Below are positions 20,770-32,439 of a stretch of 64,000 nucleotides of DNA, piece after piece. Within the stretch, counting starts at the first letter, position 1. The number at the start of each line of letters is the position of its first letter. This DNA comes from Sorex araneus (lineage: Eukaryota; Chordata; Mammalia; Eulipotyphla; Soricidae). The DNA lies in assembly GCF_027595985.1 (NCBI RefSeq), contig NC_073305.1, positions 114,207,759 through 114,271,758 on the forward strand. The letters are read 5' to 3'. The notes under the pieces were generated by a model, which saw only the letters and a list, made by a program, of their open reading frames with translations, did no database searches and was not told the DNA's origin. Made by a program: the position numbers and the translations under genes.

Positions 20770-20935
20770 CAAAAATGGGACCAGGGAGATGATTCAATGA
20801 GCTCAGTGCCTGCATATTATGCATGTGAAGGCACTGAATTCCATCCCTGTCTCCAGATGGTCCTCTCAGCACCAAACAGTGTTGCTTTGGTGTCTCCTAG
20901 CACAACTAGGCCTGAACAGCACTATACTACCAGTG
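20770..20935 (+). repeat. Unassigned SINE-like remnant
   Basis: GGGACCAGGGAGATGATTCA then GGCACTGAATTCCATCCCTG and CTCAGCACCAAACAGTG follow a SINE-like order (head, promoter-like word, CTCAGCACC body), but too diverged for a firm family call. It begins 100 bp after an ORC3 exon. Confidence 0.45.
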
Positions 20936-21340
20936 TAAAATCTAGTGCTAAGAGAGCTTGGGATATGGATAATTTTAATTCAGCCAGCTTGACATAGCAG
21001 GGTAATTCGTCATGGAAAGGGAGTTGATCATGACCTTGATCTATTTGAGTAAAAATAATCTGTTTCTACAGAATTATGGAGGAATGAACTGCATGCTTGA
21101 AGGAGGTTGTTGCTGACCTTGATGAATAGCATTCTTATGTAGGCAGTTGGTTTGATAATGTACCCTACATGGGCTGACTCTGTCTACATTAGCTTTGGAT
21201 AACTCATAAATTAATATTATAGCAATAAACTGTCTTGGTGTTATTTTGGTGTCATTATCAAAATTATAATCTACTGTAACCCCTTGACTTTAACTTATTT
21301 ATGTGGTAACTTTTTAAGTCTTCCATTAAAAATAATGACT

Positions 21341-21512
21341 GGGGCTGGAGCAATAGCACAGCGGGTAGGGTATTTGCCTTGCACGCGGTAGACCCGGGTT
21401 CGATTCCCAGCATCCCATATGGCCACCAGGGGTGATTCCTGAGTGCAGAGCCTGGAGTAACCCCTGTGCATCACCAGGTGTGACCCAATAAGCAAAAAAA
21501 AATAATAATAAT
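21341..21512 (+). mobile_element. Type-1 SINE, young-looking, TSD
   Basis: Near-consensus head and a perfect box B GGGTTCGATTCC, a short deletion after CATATGG, and a tail expanded to (AAT)n. TSD AATAATGACT at 21331-21340 and 21513-21522. Confidence 0.95.
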
Positions 21513-21522
21513 AATAATGACT

Positions 21523-22620
21523 GCTTACATCTTGAGTAAAGGAAAATTTAGTTTAAGTTAAATGTCTGCCTACAGTTTTTAAATTTTTCCCAGTTGATGT
21601 AAGCACTTATATGAAAGTATTATAAGGAAATCTGAGAACTGATTATTTAGTCTTGGTTTTCCCTGGGCCCACAAGAAAAGAACAGATGGACACAGTAGGA
21701 GGAAAATGCACATGGAAAACACTTTAAGTTCAGTGAATTAATAACACAAATGCTAGTGATCAAGCAGGTGCAGCTTCAGATAGAAAACTAATTTCATGCT
21801 ATTCCCCATGGAAACTAGTTGCCACTGAAAACATGCTTTATTTCATTTTCTAAAATGTCAGTTGCTACGTATTTGTATGTTTCAGCTGAAATATTTCTGA
21901 GACTCCTTTTGCTTTTTATTTAAGTCATTATATATATTTCAGACCATGGTTCTTGCTGGGTTTCTTTTAACCTTTATGATTAGTGATTGTCTTCCTTATC
22001 CAGGTGGATATTCCCAAATTCATAGATTCCTTCTTCAGGAATGAACTTGTTCTTCTCTTTTTGCTTCTCCTTGATTTTGCTGTACCTGGGCTACAGATTA
22101 GGAGATAGTACACCAATCTAGGAATGGCCCAGCATTTTGTCTCCCAAAGGACATGAGACTCCCGAACCTTCCTAGGTAGACTAGTCCAGGCTGAGAACTC
22201 TGGCGCCTTCTCAGAATGGGGGCAGGCAGATTCCCCTTTCTGCCTGAAGGCACATCATCCCACAGCCATACTCAACAGCCTCCAACTTAGAAAGGGCCCA
22301 GATCCGCTACTGAATCTCATCAAACTGCCAAGCCACCAAAGTGTTCCAGATCTAAGGTTCCAGGATCTCACAGGAACATAGACACCTCAAAATTTTATAG
22401 TACTGTCAGTCCAATGATCACAGCAAATCTGACTGGAAAGTTGCATAGAAGGACCACCAAGCTCAATGAGCCTAAACAATAACCCAGTAGGCTCAGCTCG
22501 CACTAACCAGCATAGTAGATCCTCAGACAGTGACTTTAGTAATATCATTTATAGACATAACAATGACCACAAATTGCAAAATTGACTCTTTTTGATCTAG
22601 GATTTGATAATTTTATTTGT
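21523..22620. other. ORC3 intron, possible retroposed fragment inside
   Basis: Mostly unassigned. On the - strand, 22107-22003 reads a short open segment rich in Lys/Glu (K-I-K-E-K-Q-K-E-K-N-K-F-I-P) to a stop, with an AATAAA on that strand near 21920. This could be the tail of a processed pseudogene, but I cannot name a parent. Confidence 0.35.
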
Positions 22621-22639
22621 CTTTGTGTTGCAGCTAACA

Positions 22640-22820
22640 CCACGAAGTAAATTTGATTGTGCCTGCAAGGGGGTAGTCTGTGGTGATGGGTGGGAAATTA
22701 GGGATATTGGTGGAGGGAAAGACACACTGGTGGTGGGACTGGTGTTGGAATATTTAATACCTGAAACGACTGTATTATGAGCAGCGTGGTAAATCTCAGT
22801 GTTATAATAACTAAAAATAC
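22640..22820 (+). mobile_element. L1 3' UTR fragment
   Basis: G-rich segment with GGTGATGGGTGGGAAATTAG, CTGGTGGTGGGACTGGTGTT and ACCTGAAACGACTGTATTAT, the shrew L1 tail pattern. It ends in a CA/A-rich run. No TSD found. Confidence 0.65.
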
Positions 22821-22904
22821 ACACACACAAAAAAAATCTAAAGTAGGTTAGGAAAACAGACCAATAATAGTAGTAGTGATAGTGGTAACTTCCTCTTATG
22901 GAGG

Positions 22905-23075
22905 CTTGCAGAACACTATGTTAATAACTTCATTTTCCTGCAAAACATTTGCAGCAGATACTGTTAGAAACACTTTACAGAGGAAGCTAAGTACAGTGAG
23001 AATTTAACTTGATTTGCCTAACATCTCTTAACTGCGATGGTACAGGAGTCAAATCCAGGTCTAAACTCAAATTGT
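22905..23075 (+). mobile_element. MIR element
   Basis: TTTACAGAGGAAGCTAAGTA, then AACTTGATTTGCCTAACATC and GGAGTCAAATCCAGGTCTAA follow the MIR core order. Diverged, as expected for its age. Confidence 0.65.
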
Positions 23076-23221
23076 GATAATTTTCACTTCTTTACTAAGA
23101 TACAGTCTGGATTTGGCATGTCTGAATTATGCAGAAGAAATAAATTGATAGTAACATTTCAGTAATTTTGCTAAGCTGAGGTAAAAAATATAGGAATATT
23201 AACAAGTACTGAGTGGGGGGG

Positions 23222-23420
23222 GGGCAGAGAGATAGTACAGCAGGTATGGCACTTGCCTTGCATGTGGCCATCCTTGGTTCTATCCCTGGCATCCCATGTG
23301 GTCCTCTGATTACCACCAGGAGTGATTCCTGAGTGCAGAGCCAGGGGTTACCCCAGAACATTGCCGGACCTGACACCTTCTGCACCCCACTCCTCCTTCT
23401 CCCTTGGAAAAAAAGAAAAG
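23222..23420 (+). mobile_element. Type-1 SINE, diverged
   Basis: Preceded by a G-run. GCAGAGAGATAGTACAGCAG and GCACTTGCCTTGCATGTGGC mark the head. A C/T-rich insert precedes the A-rich tail. Confidence 0.8.
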
Positions 23421-24090
23421 GTACTGAGGATTAAGCCGCTAAGTAAGGGCAGGGTAGAGTGTAGCCACAGCAGAAGAAAGGAATCTGAGAACCTCCATGC
23501 TGGATTTCCCACTTTGGGGAAGCAAAGAATGTTGGTCACTTTTAGGTGCTTTTAATAGGAATTATTTGAATTTAGAAAATCAGGTGCTCATCTACTTAAA
23601 ACATACACTTATCTGGAACAAGTCAGATCATCAGAGAAAGTTAGCTTAAAATGATCCCTGAATGTCACTTTGGAAAGATGAGGTAAGATACAGCTAAAAA
23701 TGTAGTTTCATAACTTTTTTTAGTTTCAGTTTTTTTGCTAAGCAGCAGCTTACAGGAAATATTTCTCTTAAATTCCCTTTTATCTGGAAATAAACACGCT
23801 GAAATATTCAAAGTTCAAAGAGATTAGAGATTTGGTATCTAAATAATGCAAATCCTGTTTAAATGATATTATAAGCTGTATTATGAAAAATGACACCACT
23901 CCAGAGTCTGTTAGATGCTTCCTAAATAGCAGTAATCAAACTTTTGTTGATCTAGACTTATCCATGCAAAAGCTACATGAGAATAAACCATTAAAATATT
24001 TCTTTCAGAACAGAGATTGCCAATCCTGCACTTGAATAACATCTCCAGAGTTGCCTGTGGTTTCTCAGTTCTCTAGAGTGACCTGTGAGT

Positions 24091-24227
24091 AGGGCTAGAG
24101 AGATGGTGTAGTGGATGGGCTGTTTGCCTTGCATGTGACTGAGCCAGGTCTGTATCCCTGGCATCAGATATGGTCCCCCAGCCCTGCTGGGAGTAAGCTG
24201 GGTGTGACTCCAAAAAACAATAACAAC
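24091..24227 (+). mobile_element. Type-1 SINE, internally deleted
   Basis: GGGCTAGAGAGATGGTGTAG head, then the body is shortened by about 35 bp (CCCTGCTGGGAGTAAGC) before GGGTGTGACTCCAAAAAAC. Confidence 0.8.
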
Positions 24228-24744
24228 ATAGAGTTCTGTGGGTTTTCAGTAAAATCAGAAAATTACTTGAGTTGTTAAAACTCTTTTTAAAACAAAAGAC
24301 ACGAAAAAAAACAAAGACACGTAGAATGACTATTTTTAGGTAAGTGAGTTTTAAGGTTTTTTTAGTGTGTGTAAGAATCAGCTCTTGATTCTTACTAATT
24401 TTCACTAAGCACCAAAAACAAACAATAAAAAGTAATAAATACTTAGTAAATTCCAATCCAATATGTTCTAGAAACAAGAATTAGGCTAAGCCTCTTAAAC
24501 AAAAGCGTAACGTGGTTTCTTTCAACATTGAAATGATTCTTTCATGATCATAATGAAACAGTATTGAATGAAACAAAATGATGTCATTAAAGGAGCTGTT
24601 GTATTTCTCACAAGCCCAGTTCCTATAAATTGTCATGCAGTGACTTTGGAGTCTATGTTCTTAACCAAAAATTTGCAGGTTTGCCTTAAAAAAAAAAAAC
24701 ACCAAATTTGTAGTCATAAAATGACTCTTCATAACAAAAAAAAA

Positions 24745-24805
24745 ATCAGTTCTGATCACTGCCAGGAATTACCCTGAATAGAGTCCGTGAGCACCCATCA
24801 AGTCT
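24745..24805 (+). mobile_element. Type-1 SINE 3' fragment
   Basis: CACTGCCAGGAATTACCCTG and GAGCACCCATCAAGTCTCAC recall the 3' body only. Weak. Confidence 0.35.
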
Positions 24806-25099
24806 CACCCTAATCTCTCCCCACAAATAGAATCATCTCTAACATGTATTATCAACACTATTTCTTGTAATTTAGGGTAATATGATGCATCAGTTAAAAT
24901 ATGCATATACTTGATCTTATTCAAGTCACTCCTAACTATGTAATAGAATGAAATTGATCCATTTTGACAAACTAAAAAGAGCATGGTATTCCACAAAAGG
25001 AACCTTGATTTCTAGTTGCACCCTCACACTAACCAGTGAGAGAACAGAGAAATGATTCTGTACTCAGTTGGAACACTTCATTGCATAGTCATTAGCTTA

Positions 25100-25250
25100 T
25101 TTGTCCATTCAAAAAAATTTTGGTGCTTAATATATGGAACCATTGATGTGATAATAAGCTGACCCTATCTATAGTGAATTTAGACCCTATGGAGGTGGAC
25201 AGGTAGACAGGCAATTTCAATGCAGAATAATAAGTGCTCTGAAAGAGTGA
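25100..25250 (+). repeat. Ancient mammalian repeat-like segment, family unassigned
   Basis: The order of words (GACCCTATGGAGGTGGACAG, TAGACAGGCAATTTCAATGC, ATAATAAGTGCTCTGAAAGA) resembles a common ancient mammalian repeat with a CAGACAATAA...GATAAGTGCTATG pattern. I cannot name the family. Confidence 0.4.
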
Positions 25251-25962
25251 GATTTAAGGTGCTAATGAAATGTAGACTGCACAGTACAACTGCTCAACTT
25301 CCATTTGAGAGATAGGATAGTTTCTCAGGAGCAGTGGTGTCTAAGATGAAATACCAAGGCTTCAGAGTTATGCCTGATTGGCTTCTTTTACACTTACGAT
25401 CAAGGATTATTTTATGTTGTCTTTGAAGAAAATCTGAATAATTTTGTATACTTTTAAAATTCTTGCCTTCATTGATAAAGCGATACAAATGCAGGCTTAC
25501 ATTTCTGATTAATTTTTAGTGCTGCTTTATAGTTGCAATGTTGGTTTAGAACTTGAGAACTTACTCCGAAGATTTTTGTATTAGCTGTGGGTTGACCAGC
25601 CTCTCCTTATAGCCTGTCTCAGTCAGATGTTTATGTAATCAGTTCTTAACCTGAAATTACTGGCTTTCTGCATGATGAAGCAGAACACTCCCTCTATTGA
25701 CCTGCCAGATGATTGCTTTTAATGATTACTAAATGATTGTCTTTCTGTCTTAGTTAAGGAAACATTTTTATTTTATGAGAACTTATAAAGTATTTAATAC
25801 ATTTAAATATTAACGGGTTTTTTTTAGTCACTTACCATATAGTGATATAATCACTTAGGTTGGTTAAAGAAAACCACTTCTTTTAAACATTAATGAGACT
25901 AGCCTGGGTTTTGTATTTTTTCCCTTTGTCCTTAATTTAGTGTAGTGATTTTCAGGCTTTTT

Positions 25963-26143
25963 TTTTTTTTCTCTTTGGGTCACACCTGTCACACTTAGCA
26001 ATGCACAGGGGTTCCTTCTTGCTCATGCACTCAGGAATTACTTCTGGCGGTACTCAGGGGACCATATGGAATGCTGGGAATCGAACTCAGGTCAGCCTCG
26101 TGCAAGGCAAACACCCTACCCGCTGTGCTATTCCTCCAGCCCC
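25963..26143 (-). mobile_element. Type-1 SINE with TSD
   Basis: Reverse full copy with a small duplication (CACACCTGTCACACTTAGC) near the tail. TSD TCAGGCTTTTT at 25952-25962 and 26144-26154. Confidence 0.92.
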
Positions 26144-26815
26144 TCAGGCTTTTTAATCTGACATTCTTTTGGTTTCATTCCTTTTCTTGCAAAGAAAAAT
26201 GCCTAATGAATTAAGCAAATTTTAAAATATAATCACACTGTCTCCAATTCCTTGCCCCCCCCTTTTTTTTTATGTGTCTTTTGCATTTCATCAAAGCTGT
26301 TTTAGTCAGCATTACCAGTGACCTGCCTGTACTATGTCTCCAGCCCCGTGACTTTTTTCTTACAGTATAAAAATGAATGGGGTTGGCTTAGCTTACTCAA
26401 TTTCAATTAAGTAGGCTGCAAATAGATGTGAAGTGTGGCTGCCTCTTGCTTAGAAAACTAGTCTTCAGGGAACTGCATGTGTGAGTTAGACATCTCCCAA
26501 CATTCCCTCCTCACCCTGCCCCTTTCCACAGCCAGCACTATCCAGTGATCCCTTAGATCCTGGCAATGCTGATCTTGTCCATGTGAATAGGATTAAAGGT
26601 CACAGGTTGGTTGAGTGTTTGGCTTTCGAGTTACCTGGATTTTCAGTGTAACTTAATCTGGTCAACAGAAAGCCAGATTTTCAATTGTAATGAAACATTA
26701 TAGTAGGCTTAGTTTTCTTTGATACGTTACTTGCCTTCCTTTCCCAAATACAGGTTACAATTTGAATAACTGTGTCATTATTGAAGATAGAGGAAGATAA
26801 GATTTTTGTACTTTG

Positions 26816-26925
26816 GGGCAGTGGACGTGGTCTAAAGGACTGGGGCACACACTTTGCCTGTGGGAAGCTCTGGTTTGCCAAGCACGCCCAGGCCAGACAT
26901 GACCCAGACACTATTTAGGTATCAC
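26816..26925 (+). mobile_element. Type-1 SINE-like remnant
   Basis: GACTGGGGCACACACTTTGC and GAAGCTCTGGTTTGCCAAGC are only loosely like the family; CCAGACATGACCCAGACAC may be the tail junction. Confidence 0.35.
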
Positions 26926-27650
26926 GTCAAAATTTAAATTTAAAAAATTTTAAATTAAAAAAAAGATTTTTATACTTTTTTTAAAACCAGGGAAATGTGA
27001 TTTTTGTTAGCCCCTACCAGTTTCTGTATTTACTACTCATGTGGCTGATTTTCTGATTTAGGCTTAAATTTTAAAGTAGCCAGTTTATCTTCTTAGTAGT
27101 CATAGTCTACTTAGTTTTATATCTGTTTTTAAAAAATAAATCTTGATGTTCTGCCCAGATTCGTTATTAAGAGAAATGTAAAATATGTGGCAGTTAATCT
27201 TGCATAATGTCCCACATTTTGGATTTATTTGTCTTTTATAATCAGTATAAGAACTTTGAATCATTTCAGTCTTCAGGTCTGCTTGATAGGAATTATTTCT
27301 GTACTCTGAATAATTCCTTATATTGATCTAATTCCAGTTCTTTGTGTTGTTGAATATGATCTTAAGGGCAAGATCTGGTAAATAAGGTTTCTGAGAACAT
27401 GATTGTAATCCTAGAATATATGTTCACTTTTCCATTTCTAATAGATTTCCATTATAAATTTGAAATGAATTAAAGAACATTTTTAACTATTTTGTAAAAC
27501 AAGTAAAATTGTTTTAGTTGTTTTAAAGTTCAGTGTAGATGTTGACTGATACTTGTAAAGTCCATAGATATGTACATAACTAAAATAGTAATAATTAAAA
27601 AATTGATTGTGACATTTATACTTTTTTTACTCCTCTCTCTCCCTCCCATC
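26926..27650. other. ORC3 intron, no recognised features
   Basis: AT-rich sequence with no recognisable repeat family, exon or RNA gene. Confidence 0.6.
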
Positions 27651-27654
27651 CCCC

Positions 27655-27742
27655 CAGCTGTCTCTGTGTACAGGGATCACTCCCAGGCGGGTGGCGGGGA
27701 TTGAACTTTGGTCAGCCTGTGTGCCCTATCTCTTCAGCTCCT
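27655..27742 (-). mobile_element. Type-1 SINE, deleted
   Basis: Reverse copy compressed to about 88 bp: ACAGGGATCACTCCCAGG joined to GGGGATTGAACTTTGGTCAG and TATCTCTTCAGCTCC. Confidence 0.6.
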
Positions 27743-27974
27743 GCATCTTCTCTTTTAAGGTCTCATTCTGACATGTGAAATATGTGAATTCCTGTAATCA
27801 TTGTACAGACAAGGAAATCAAGGACCAGATCTATTTAGAAAACTGGTCTTTAGTACAAGTATAGTGTAGAAACCAGGCTGTGCACCCAGATTTTTGAAAT
27901 TTTTCTTATTTGAGTTTTATTAGGGGAGCTTTTCTAAATACCTTCCACCCCCCCTTTTCTTTTTCTTGTACTAA

Positions 27975-28170
27975 CTGTGTGGGGGGGTCACATACTTGGT
28001 TGTGGTGTTTGTTTATAAAACATTTGGTTATAGTACAAGGATCACTCTGTGGCTTCAGATATCACAAATTGCAGTACTGGTGGGATTACACTTGGCATGT
28101 GGGACAGTGCCAGGATATAGCTCAGACCTTCACAGAGGCAATCTTTCACTGAGCTAATTCCTGGGCCCCT
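27975..28170 (-). mobile_element. Type-1 SINE-like remnant
   Basis: GGGGGGTCACATACTTGG and CTAATTCCTGGGCCCC mark tail and head ends of a very diverged reverse copy. The interior barely matches. Confidence 0.35.
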
Positions 28171-28225
28171 CTGCTGAATATTTTTTTTAAATATCCTGTA
28201 TATATAGGAAGATTTTTTTCCCCCT

Positions 28226-28350
28226 TTCTGGCTCTGCACTCAGGAGTTACTCCTGACAGTTCTTGGGGGACCATATGGGATGACAGGGATTGGACCCAGG
28301 TCAGCATTGTCAAGGCAAATGTCCTACCTGCTGTACTATCACTCCGGTCC
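28226..28350 (-). mobile_element. Type-1 SINE, tail missing
   Basis: Reverse copy from TTTCTGGCTCTGCACTCAGG to TATCACTCCGGTCC. The 3' end of the element is absent. Confidence 0.85.
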
Positions 28351-28624
28351 GAGGAAAATCTTTTAAAAAGTTAGTAGCAATGTGGCATTGAGCATAGCAC
28401 TTAAAATGGTGCACATGGCTGACCACTACCAGATTTTAAAGATATGTTAACTCCTAGCTTGCTAAGGGATTTTAATACATTTTCAATAATAAATTAATAC
28501 CTCATTTTAAAATAAATAAAAGTAACGTGTAAAAAATGTTGTAACAACTAAAATTTTGTTCGTGGTTCTTCTGACTATGAAGATTTACTCTGTAGACTGT
28601 ATTTTTTTTTAGGTATAGTCTTTT

Positions 28625-28800
28625 TTTTCAAATTTTTATTATTTTTTAAAGCATTACAAAGCCGTTCATGATTGAATTTCAGTCATACAGTATTCCAGCA
28701 CCCATCCCTCCTCCAATATACATTTCCCAGCACCAGTATCCCCAGGTTCCCTCTTATCAACCCTCCACCCCTTGCCTGCCTCTTTGGCAGGTGCTTTTTT

Positions 28801-28847
<47 letters not shown>

Positions 28848-29030
28848 CCTCTCTCTCTCTCTCCCTCTCCCTCTCTCCCTCTCTCCCTCTCTCCCTCTCT
28901 CCCTCTCTCCCTCTCTCCCTTCCCCCTTCCTCCTTCCCTCCCTTTCTCCTTTCCCCCCTCCCCCTTCCTCCCTTCCTCCTTTCCCCCTCCGCTTTGGGCA
29001 TTGTGGTTTGCAATATTGATAGACTGTGGG
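28625..29030 (-). mobile_element. L1 3' UTR (reverse) with expanded polypurine tract
   Basis: On the - strand the end reads GAATTCAATCATGAACG-like sequence then an A/T-rich tail, matching the other L1 ends here. The G/A-rich tract normal to L1 3' UTRs has expanded into the (TC)n/(CCCT)n run at 28806-28990. It ends about 100 bp before an ORC3 exon. Confidence 0.75.
28806..28990. repeat. (TC)n and CT-rich repeat
   Basis: About 40 bp of pure CT then CTCTCCCT units and CCTTCC-rich sequence. Overlapping ORFs in several frames (Ser/Leu/Pro or Arg/Glu repeats) are artefacts. Confidence 0.97.
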
Positions 29031-29129
29031 GTATTTTTTAAGTGTTTTAAGTGAGGCTTTTTGTTGTTGTTTTTTGTTTTTTTAAATTTTCTTGTCACAT
29101 TACATCTCTTGTCACTGATTCTATTCTAG

Positions 29130-29263
29130 GATGTTGGCAAAGGATGAACTGATGACCACACTTGAGAAATGTTCCGAGGTTTTTAACTTGTCTTCTGAAA
29201 AGCATCTCAACAGCACAGCAAAGAGAATAGAAGAATTTCTGGCCCAGTTTCAGAGCCTTGATG
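29130..29263 (+). CDS. ORC3: ORC3 coding exon (9th of 15)
   Basis: Completes Arg, then M-L-A-K-D-E-L-M-T-T-L-E-K-C. A diverged stretch (S-E-V-F-N-L-S-S-E-K-H-L-N) follows, then conserved A-K-R-I-E-E-F-L-A-Q-F-Q-S-L-D. It ends in the first base of an acidic codon at donor GTGAGA. An L1 3' end with a long (TC)n tract finishes about 90 bp upstream of the acceptor. Confidence 0.96.
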
Positions 29264-30220
29264 GTGAGAATAAACCACTTTCTTGTCTGTGGTACTGACT
29301 GCGAGAGGCAATTTTTAAAAATTGTTTGGAATACCCCTTCTTTCTGAAGTGATGAGAAATGAAGAGGAAGATGAAGTTCATAATCAGTCCGCTATACCAA
29401 GTCCCAGAATATCATATCTGTATAATAAAAAATAGCAAATGATTCATTCCAGATTTTCCTGGAATGACAGAAAAGAAATTCATTTTCTAGATGGACAGTT
29501 TGAAGAAACTACCTTATTGAGAGGGAAATGGCAACAAAAGAATTTTTGGAAAGATTAGGAGGAAATCATAATAATTAAGGACTCCTTTATGTCTCTTAAG
29601 CTCTCCATCAGGTTCTTTATAGATTTTAAAACACTGCATTAATCATTTATAAGTCTGAAAAATTAATAGCTGTGACTGGCTTTCACAGTAGTCAGGCTCA
29701 TTGGTATGCGGATTCCCGAAATATGTATGTTTTCTTTAATCACATCGAGAAATGCTTGGATTGAAAGGTTACAGTTTCCTTTCTTTCACGTGACCTCCAC
29801 AGGGTCATTTACATTCGCAAGTGCTCAAGAAGTCTGTTATGTATAGGTAGCCATGTTCTGATCCCTCATGCTTCATTTTATAATGGAGCATCATGGAGCA
29901 ATACAGACCATGAACCTTTTCTCTTGCTCTGTGTGTGGGGTGGTGGGGGGGGCAGGGATTTAGTTGAAGTGTGGAATTTTTTTTAAGTGTCCACCTTTTA
30001 TTTTCCTGTTTAGGAAAAATTTTATGGCCGTCTGGTACAGAGGTATCTTGGTATATAAACACAAAGAATATTACACTTGGAATGCCCACACTGATCCTTA
30101 CTATGCTTAGTAAGGACTAGAAATTGGTATTATAGACATCACTGAATCCAGCTAAAAACAAAAACTAAAGTCCCAGAAGAGAAACTAGATAATGATCCCA
30201 GAGCTGGCTACTAGTTGTAA
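29264..30220 (+). other. ORC3 intron, mostly unique
   Basis: No family recognised. A G-rich patch (GTGGGGTGGTGGGGGGGGCA) lies near 29935-29955. Confidence 0.6.
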
Positions 30221-30231
30221 CCATACTGGAG

Positions 30232-30406
30232 GGGCTGGAGTGATAGCACAGCAGGTAGGGCGTTTGCCTTGCACTCGGCCGACCCGGGTTCAAATCCCAG
30301 CATCCCATATGGTCCCCTGAGCACCGCCAGGAGTAATTCCTGAGTGCAGAGCCAGGAGTAACCCCTGAGCATCTCCAGGTGTGACCCCAAAAAAAAAAAA
30401 AAAAAA
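30232..30406 (+). mobile_element. Type-1 SINE with TSD
   Basis: Close to consensus, box B GGGTTCAAATCC, 19-A tail. TSD CATACTGGAG at 30222-30231 and 30407-30416. Confidence 0.95.
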
Positions 30407-30542
30407 CATACTGGAGTCCTTCATCATCTGCCTCATGTTTTGTTTTTCTCACTGGTTTAAAATTTTAATGCCTCTTAAACATGGCTGCTAGGAGAGTGAA
30501 GGATGCTTTTAAGATAAAGATAGAATAAAAGACTTAGAAGAT

Positions 30543-30676
30543 GCGCAGGGAGTGGTGCAGGAGGGAAACTGAGAACATTGGTGATCGGAAATGTGCAGTA
30601 GTGAAGTTGGAACATTGTATGATTGAAACCCAATCAACGTTTTAACTGTGTATTTATGGTGACTCAATTTAAAAAA
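30543..30676 (+). mobile_element. Very short L1 3' end with 16-bp TSD
   Basis: 134 bp of L1 3' UTR (GAGAACATTGGTGATCGGAA, GGAACATTGTATGATTGAAA) ending in A10. Perfect TSD AAAAGACTTAGAAGAT at 30527-30542 and 30677-30692. Confidence 0.85.
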
Positions 30677-30769
30677 AAAAGACTTAGAAGATTATATGAT
30701 AAAGTAGATATTTTTATTTATTTCAGTTTTACCAAGTTATATTTTGATTTTTGTAAAAAAGAAAAACAT

Positions 30770-30889
30770 TGTTTTGGGACCATACCCAATGGTGACACTT
30801 TTGGGGACCATTTCCACAAGTGGTGAATTGATCCAGGTCAGCCACATTCAAGGCAAGCACCGTACCTGCTCTACTATTGCTCTGGCCCC
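30770..30889 (-). mobile_element. Type-1 SINE, shortened
   Basis: Reverse copy: GGGACCATACCCAATGGTGA then directly GGGGACCATTTCCACAAGTG and TATTGCTCTGGCCCC. About 45 bp of the middle body is missing. Confidence 0.75.
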
Positions 30890-31020
30890 AACTTTCAATT
30901 AGTTTATAAATTCTGTGATATGCTAATATTAAATATATGATGTGCTAATATTAAATAATTTTTAGAAAATAACAAGGTTGGAGTCTAAGATGATTAACAT
31001 CCTAAAAATTTTTACAAGAT

Positions 31021-31197
31021 GGGGCTGGAGTGATAGCACAACGGGCAGGGCATTTCCTTTGCATGTGATTAACCCGGGTTCGATTCCCAGCATCCCATAT
31101 GGTCCCCCGAGCACCACCAGGAGCGATTCCTGAGTACATGAGCCAGGAGTAACCACTGTGCATCGCCGGGTGTGACCCAAAAAGAAAAAAAAAATTC
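31021..31197 (+). mobile_element. Type-1 SINE with TSD (CATGAGCC subtype)
   Basis: Near consensus with intact GGGTTCGATTCC and the insertion giving TGAGTACATGAGCCAGGAG. TSD TTTTACAAG at 31010-31018 and 31198-31206. Confidence 0.95.
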
Positions 31198-31376
31198 TTT
31201 TACAAGTTGAAGTTACCTAAAGAGTGGTCTGTAATCCTCTTATTTCTAAAGTGATACATTACTAGTAGCAACACAAAATCTCCTACATTAGACAAATAGA
31301 AATAATTTTATTACATTTAATGTCTCATTCCTTAACATTTATGAATATTATAATTTTGGTTTAAATTTTCATTTAG

Positions 31377-31527
31377 GGACCAGAGAGATAGTACAGAGGA
31401 TAAGTTGCTTGCCTTGCATGCAGTTGTCCTGGTTTGATCCCCAGGACTGTAAGGAGCAACACCTGAGGACAGAAACAGGAGTATTCTCTGAGTACTACTG
31501 GGTATAGCCCAGAAACCAAACAAAATT
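31377..31527 (+). mobile_element. Type-1 SINE, diverged
   Basis: GGACCAGAGAGATAGTACAG, GCTTGCCTTGCATGCAGTTG, and ACTGGGTATAGCCCAGAAAC. The body is shortened around GACTGTAAGGAGC. Confidence 0.75.
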
Positions 31528-31529
31528 AC

Positions 31530-32362
31530 ATATAATATTACAATAAGGTAGTCATTGTGCCTGACCAGATTTATTTTTAAGGCTCTACTACATTAAATGA
31601 AATGAGATTTTTCTTAGATATTAAATGAAATAAGATTTTTAGTAGATATTTTTTAACTTTATGTCTTTATTGAACAAATTCACGGTAAAAGGAAATTCTT
31701 TCGAAAACTGCAAGTTATTGAGCTGCATTCTCTTGTTTCCGGTCAAAGAAGACTTTGATTGTGACATTTCTTAAACTTTTTCTGCATTAAGAAGAGAGTT
31801 TTAAAGCCACTTGTTCTCTCATATCACAGCTACACATTTTACCAGATAGTTTTCCGTTCCTTTTTCTGAGGAACCATGATGCATTTTGTTTTAGTAAATT
31901 ATTTCCAAAATTTTTACACATCTTCATATGTAAAAGCACTGTGACAAGAATCATGATCTGCAAGACTGAAATGAGATCTAGGTTTGTGTTTTTTAAAAAT
32001 CTGGGCTGATCAAAGGAATACAATTTAAATATATTTAGTTGTTTTTAAAATGGATGCTTCTTATAACTACAAGATTTGTAGCTTTTTGTTTGGCAAAAAT
32101 TTGTATTTAATTTTGTTCCCTTGTCAGATTTTTTAAATTCAGAGTTCATTTTTGAAGGCCATTTTTGCAGATAATTTATGTAATGTTTATTGACCTTCAG
32201 CTTTTGGGAGAAATCATTTATCTGATGGAATCTTGGTCCCTTGCCACATTGAAAAATAAGTACTCTGAAACTTTATTTCCCCTAGAGTAGTAGAAATGTT
32301 TGTTCTCATGACTTGAAAGGGCTCACTCTAGTTACTATTTATTGGTTTTGTATTAAAAGCAG
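31530..32362 (+). other. ORC3 intron, no recognised features
   Basis: AT-rich. A near-duplicate ATTAAATGAAATGAGATTTTT / ATTAAATGAAATAAGATTTTT-like pair at about 31590-31640 is a small local tandem. Nothing else stands out. Confidence 0.6.
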
Positions 32363-32439
32363 ATGCCAAAGAGGAAGAAGATACTTCTGGGTCACAATCA
32401 AAGGGGCTTCAGAAGACAGACCTCTATCATCTTCAGAAG
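32363..32439 (+). CDS. ORC3: ORC3 coding exon (10th of 15)
   Basis: Completes an Asp codon and encodes the acidic linker [14 protein letters not shown], then [11 protein letters not shown] at the codon boundary. The acceptor is AAGCAG and the donor GTCAGG. The acid- and Ser-rich stretch is probably a disordered loop. Confidence 0.95.

Noticed and set aside
28666..29098. Long ORFs on both strands over the TC-rich tract
   Set aside because: Low-complexity sequence inside an L1 3' end; no real coding pattern.
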